From the NCBI GenBank assembly GCA_963785155.1, contig CAWAUB010000006.1, forward strand, positions 310,001 through 374,000: a DNA stretch of 64,000 bases. Direction: 5' to 3'. Source of the DNA: DASUSH01 sp963785155 (GTDB lineage Bacteria > Actinomycetota > Thermoleophilia > Solirubrobacterales > 70-9). The position numbers and the translations under genes were made by a program. Below the pieces are notes generated by a model that saw nothing but the letters and a program-made list of their open reading frames with translations, had not been told where the DNA came from and did not search any database. Positions 62,795 to 64,000 of the stretch are shown piece by piece (position 1 is the first letter of the stretch; each line of letters opens with the position of its first letter).

Positions 62795-63445
62795 CTAAGG
62801 CGTGACGGGGACGGCCGCCGCGGCCGCCGGATCGGTGACGGGCGGCGCAGGTGTCACGGGCGCGGGCGCTGCGGGGACGACGGGTGCCGCCTCGACCGGG
62901 ACGACGGGCGCCTCGGCCACCGGAGCCTCAGGGGCGGGCGCCGCCGCGCCGGCGGCCGTGAGATCGCCGCCGAGCAGCCGCTTCGCGGCGGCCTTGGCGT
63001 CGCCGGGCGAGACGCGCAGGTAGCCGATCGCATCAGGCTGCGGGTTCGCGAGGCCGAGCTTCCCGGCGGCCTGCTGGATCTCCTCGTTCGAGAGCCGCTC
63101 GGTGAGCTGCGCGCGCAGGGTCGAGTTATCGAGGGCCAGCTCGTCGGCCTGCTCGGCGACCTGGCTCCCGGATGCGCTGAGGCTAAGGGAGTAGACGTTG
63201 AGGCCCACGATGCCGACGAGGAGGACGCCGATCAGGCCGATCCAGGCCCGGCTGCGGGTGAGCCCGACGACTGGCCGCGAGTCGGCGATCCCGCCGACCG
63301 CAACGGCCGTGCGGCCGACGGCGGCCGCCGGGATCGCGAAGCCGGCAGCTGGGGTGATCCCGCGCTTACGCGGCTTCGGCTTGGGCTTGGGCTTTGCGGC
63401 GGGACGCTTGGTGCGTGTCCTGGGTGCGGTCGCTGTGGCTGCCAT
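62795..63445 (-). CDS. ftsL: FtsL-like divisome protein with long tails
   Basis: 216 residues, called from position and architecture. Basic N-terminus (KRPAAKPKPKPKPRKRG), one membrane helix 'AWIGLIGVLLVGIVGLNVYS', then a coiled-coil 'SQVAEQADELALDNSTLRAQ' continuing to about residue 130, as in FtsL/DivIC. The last ~55 residues are Ala/Pro/Val-rich, like the tail of FtsQ. FtsL sequences diverge strongly. ATG overlaps the rsmH stop (TGATG); ftsI follows after 9 bases. Intact. Confidence 0.82.
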   Translation of the reverse strand: MAATATAPRTRTKRPAAKPKPKPKPRKRGITPAAGFAIPAAAVGRTAVAVGGIADSRPVVGLTRSRAWIGLIGVLLVGIVGLNVYSLSLSASGSQVAEQADELALDNSTLRAQLTERLSNEEIQQAAGKLGLANPQPDAIGYLRVSPGDAKAAAKRLLGGDLTAAGAAAPAPEAPVAEAPVVPVEAAPVVPAAPAPVTPAPPVTDPAAAAAVPVTP

Positions 63446-64000
63446 CAGCCTGCCTCCTTGCTCAGCTTGAGCGCCCCGCGCAGATGCGCGGAGCCGGAAC
63501 GTGGATTCGCCTCGAGCTCGCCAGGGCTCGGCGCGATCGCCCGCCGCGAGAGCTTCTCCGCCTCCGGCTCATGGCCGCAGACGCAGACCGGCAGCTCCGG
63601 CGGGCAGGTGCAGCCCTGGGCAAGATCGTTGATGAAGCGCTTGACGCGGCGGTCCTCGAGCGAGTGGAACGAGATGGCGGCGAGGCGGCCTCCATCGCCG
63701 AGCAGCTGCCAGGCGAGCGGCAGGGCGCGGTCGAGCGACTCGAGCTCCTCGTTCAGGGCGATCCGCAGCGCCTGGAACGTCCGCTTCGCCGGGTGGCCGC
63801 GTCCGAAGCGGGCCGCGGGCGGAACCGCGTCGCGGATCGCGTCGACCAGCTCGGAGGTCGTCTCGAATGGGCGGCGGCGGACGATCTCCGCAGCGATCCG
63901 GCGGGCGTGGCGCTCCTCGCCGAAGTTGCGGAAGGTCTCGGCCAGGCGGCGCTCGGGCCACTCGTTTACGAGGTCGGCGGCGGTCAGCGGGCCGTCGGGG
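63445..64000 (-). CDS. rsmH: 16S rRNA (cytosine-1402 N4)-methyltransferase RsmH, N-terminus cut by the window edge
   Basis: The last 185 residues are present: 'LAETFRNFGEERHARRIAAE', 'FGRGHPAKRTFQALRIALNE', 'GGRLAAISFHSLEDRRVKRF' (family hallmark SFHSLEDR), the Cys cluster 'CTCPPELPVCVCG' and the end 'AHLRGALKLSKEAG'. First gene of the cell-wall cluster inside the window; mraZ would lie outside. Intact as far as visible. Confidence 0.96.
   Translation of the reverse strand, partial: PDGPLTAADLVNEWPERRLAETFRNFGEERHARRIAAEIVRRRPFETTSELVDAIRDAVPPAARFGRGHPAKRTFQALRIALNEELESLDRALPLAWQLLGDGGRLAAISFHSLEDRRVKRFINDLAQGCTCPPELPVCVCGHEPEAEKLSRRAIAPSPGELEANPRSGSAHLRGALKLSKEAG

Overview
The window is very GC-rich (about 70%) bacterial chromosome, and it reads as a deep-branching actinobacterium, most likely class Thermoleophilia (Solirubrobacterales or relatives). 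The evidence is mixed. The gene content is actinobacterial: an rsmH-to-ftsZ division/cell-wall cluster, scpA/scpB, and Ku plus separate LigD-type enzymes. Several traits differ from classical Streptomyces or Mycobacterium: PriA keeps intact helicase motifs, glycine dehydrogenase is split into gcvPA and gcvPB, DAHP synthase is the class I-beta type, and the secreted proteins have a collagen-like stretch followed by a 'GRDALVSCEVKGK' type C-terminal domain. The genus is my inference.

Layout. 1-10.6 kb (mostly minus strand): cmk, a 20-codon ORF, der, a DUF3352 membrane protein and metK, then priA and def. Between metK and priA lies a plus-strand patch with a PH-domain protein, two truncated gene fragments, a small frameshifted gene, a long hairpin and a decayed AbiEi/DUF559 gene. 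10.6-17.3 kb (minus): an aromatic amino-acid cluster with aroH-type chorismate mutase, a methyltransferase, a HisC-like aminotransferase, an M23 peptidase, a promoter with an aromatic-rich leader peptide, DAHP synthase, tyrA and aroA. 17.3-25.2 kb (minus): rluB, scpB and scpA downstream of a DrrAB-like ABC exporter; a YccA/BI-1 protein, trpS, a small secreted protein and an MFS exporter.

25.2-41.9 kb is the accessory region. An ATP-dependent DNA ligase, Ku and a LigD-type polymerase domain are encoded by three separate plus-strand genes. Between them are a giant repetitive secreted protein (about 18 tandem units of about 54 residues, then Ca-binding thrombospondin type-3-like repeats), a SnoaL-like gene and a large PAS-GGDEF-EAL sensor. 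After them come methyltransferase, MocR, GNAT-like, glutathione-peroxidase lipoprotein, winged-helix and FAD-monooxygenase genes.

41.9-64 kb (all minus) is one long transcriptional direction: rsmH, ftsL, ftsI, murE, murF, mraY, then an inserted pair (secreted repeat protein and DUF1801 protein), murD, ftsW, murG, murC, murB, ftsQ, ftsZ, then without a visible break gcvT, gcvH, gcvPA, gcvPB. Many neighbours overlap by ATGA, GTGA or TTGA, so translational coupling is the rule.

Many otherwise well-conserved genes, including essential ones (trpS, murC, murE, mraY, ftsW), carry single-base frame breaks. The breaks cluster in some stretches and are absent from others. I read most of them as sequence or assembly errors and annotate full-length genes across them, giving approximate break points. 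Strongest individual observations: a leader-peptide attenuator in front of DAHP synthase; a 20-codon coupling ORF bridging cmk and der; the two-gene insertion inside the cell-wall cluster; and three families of short dispersed repeats.
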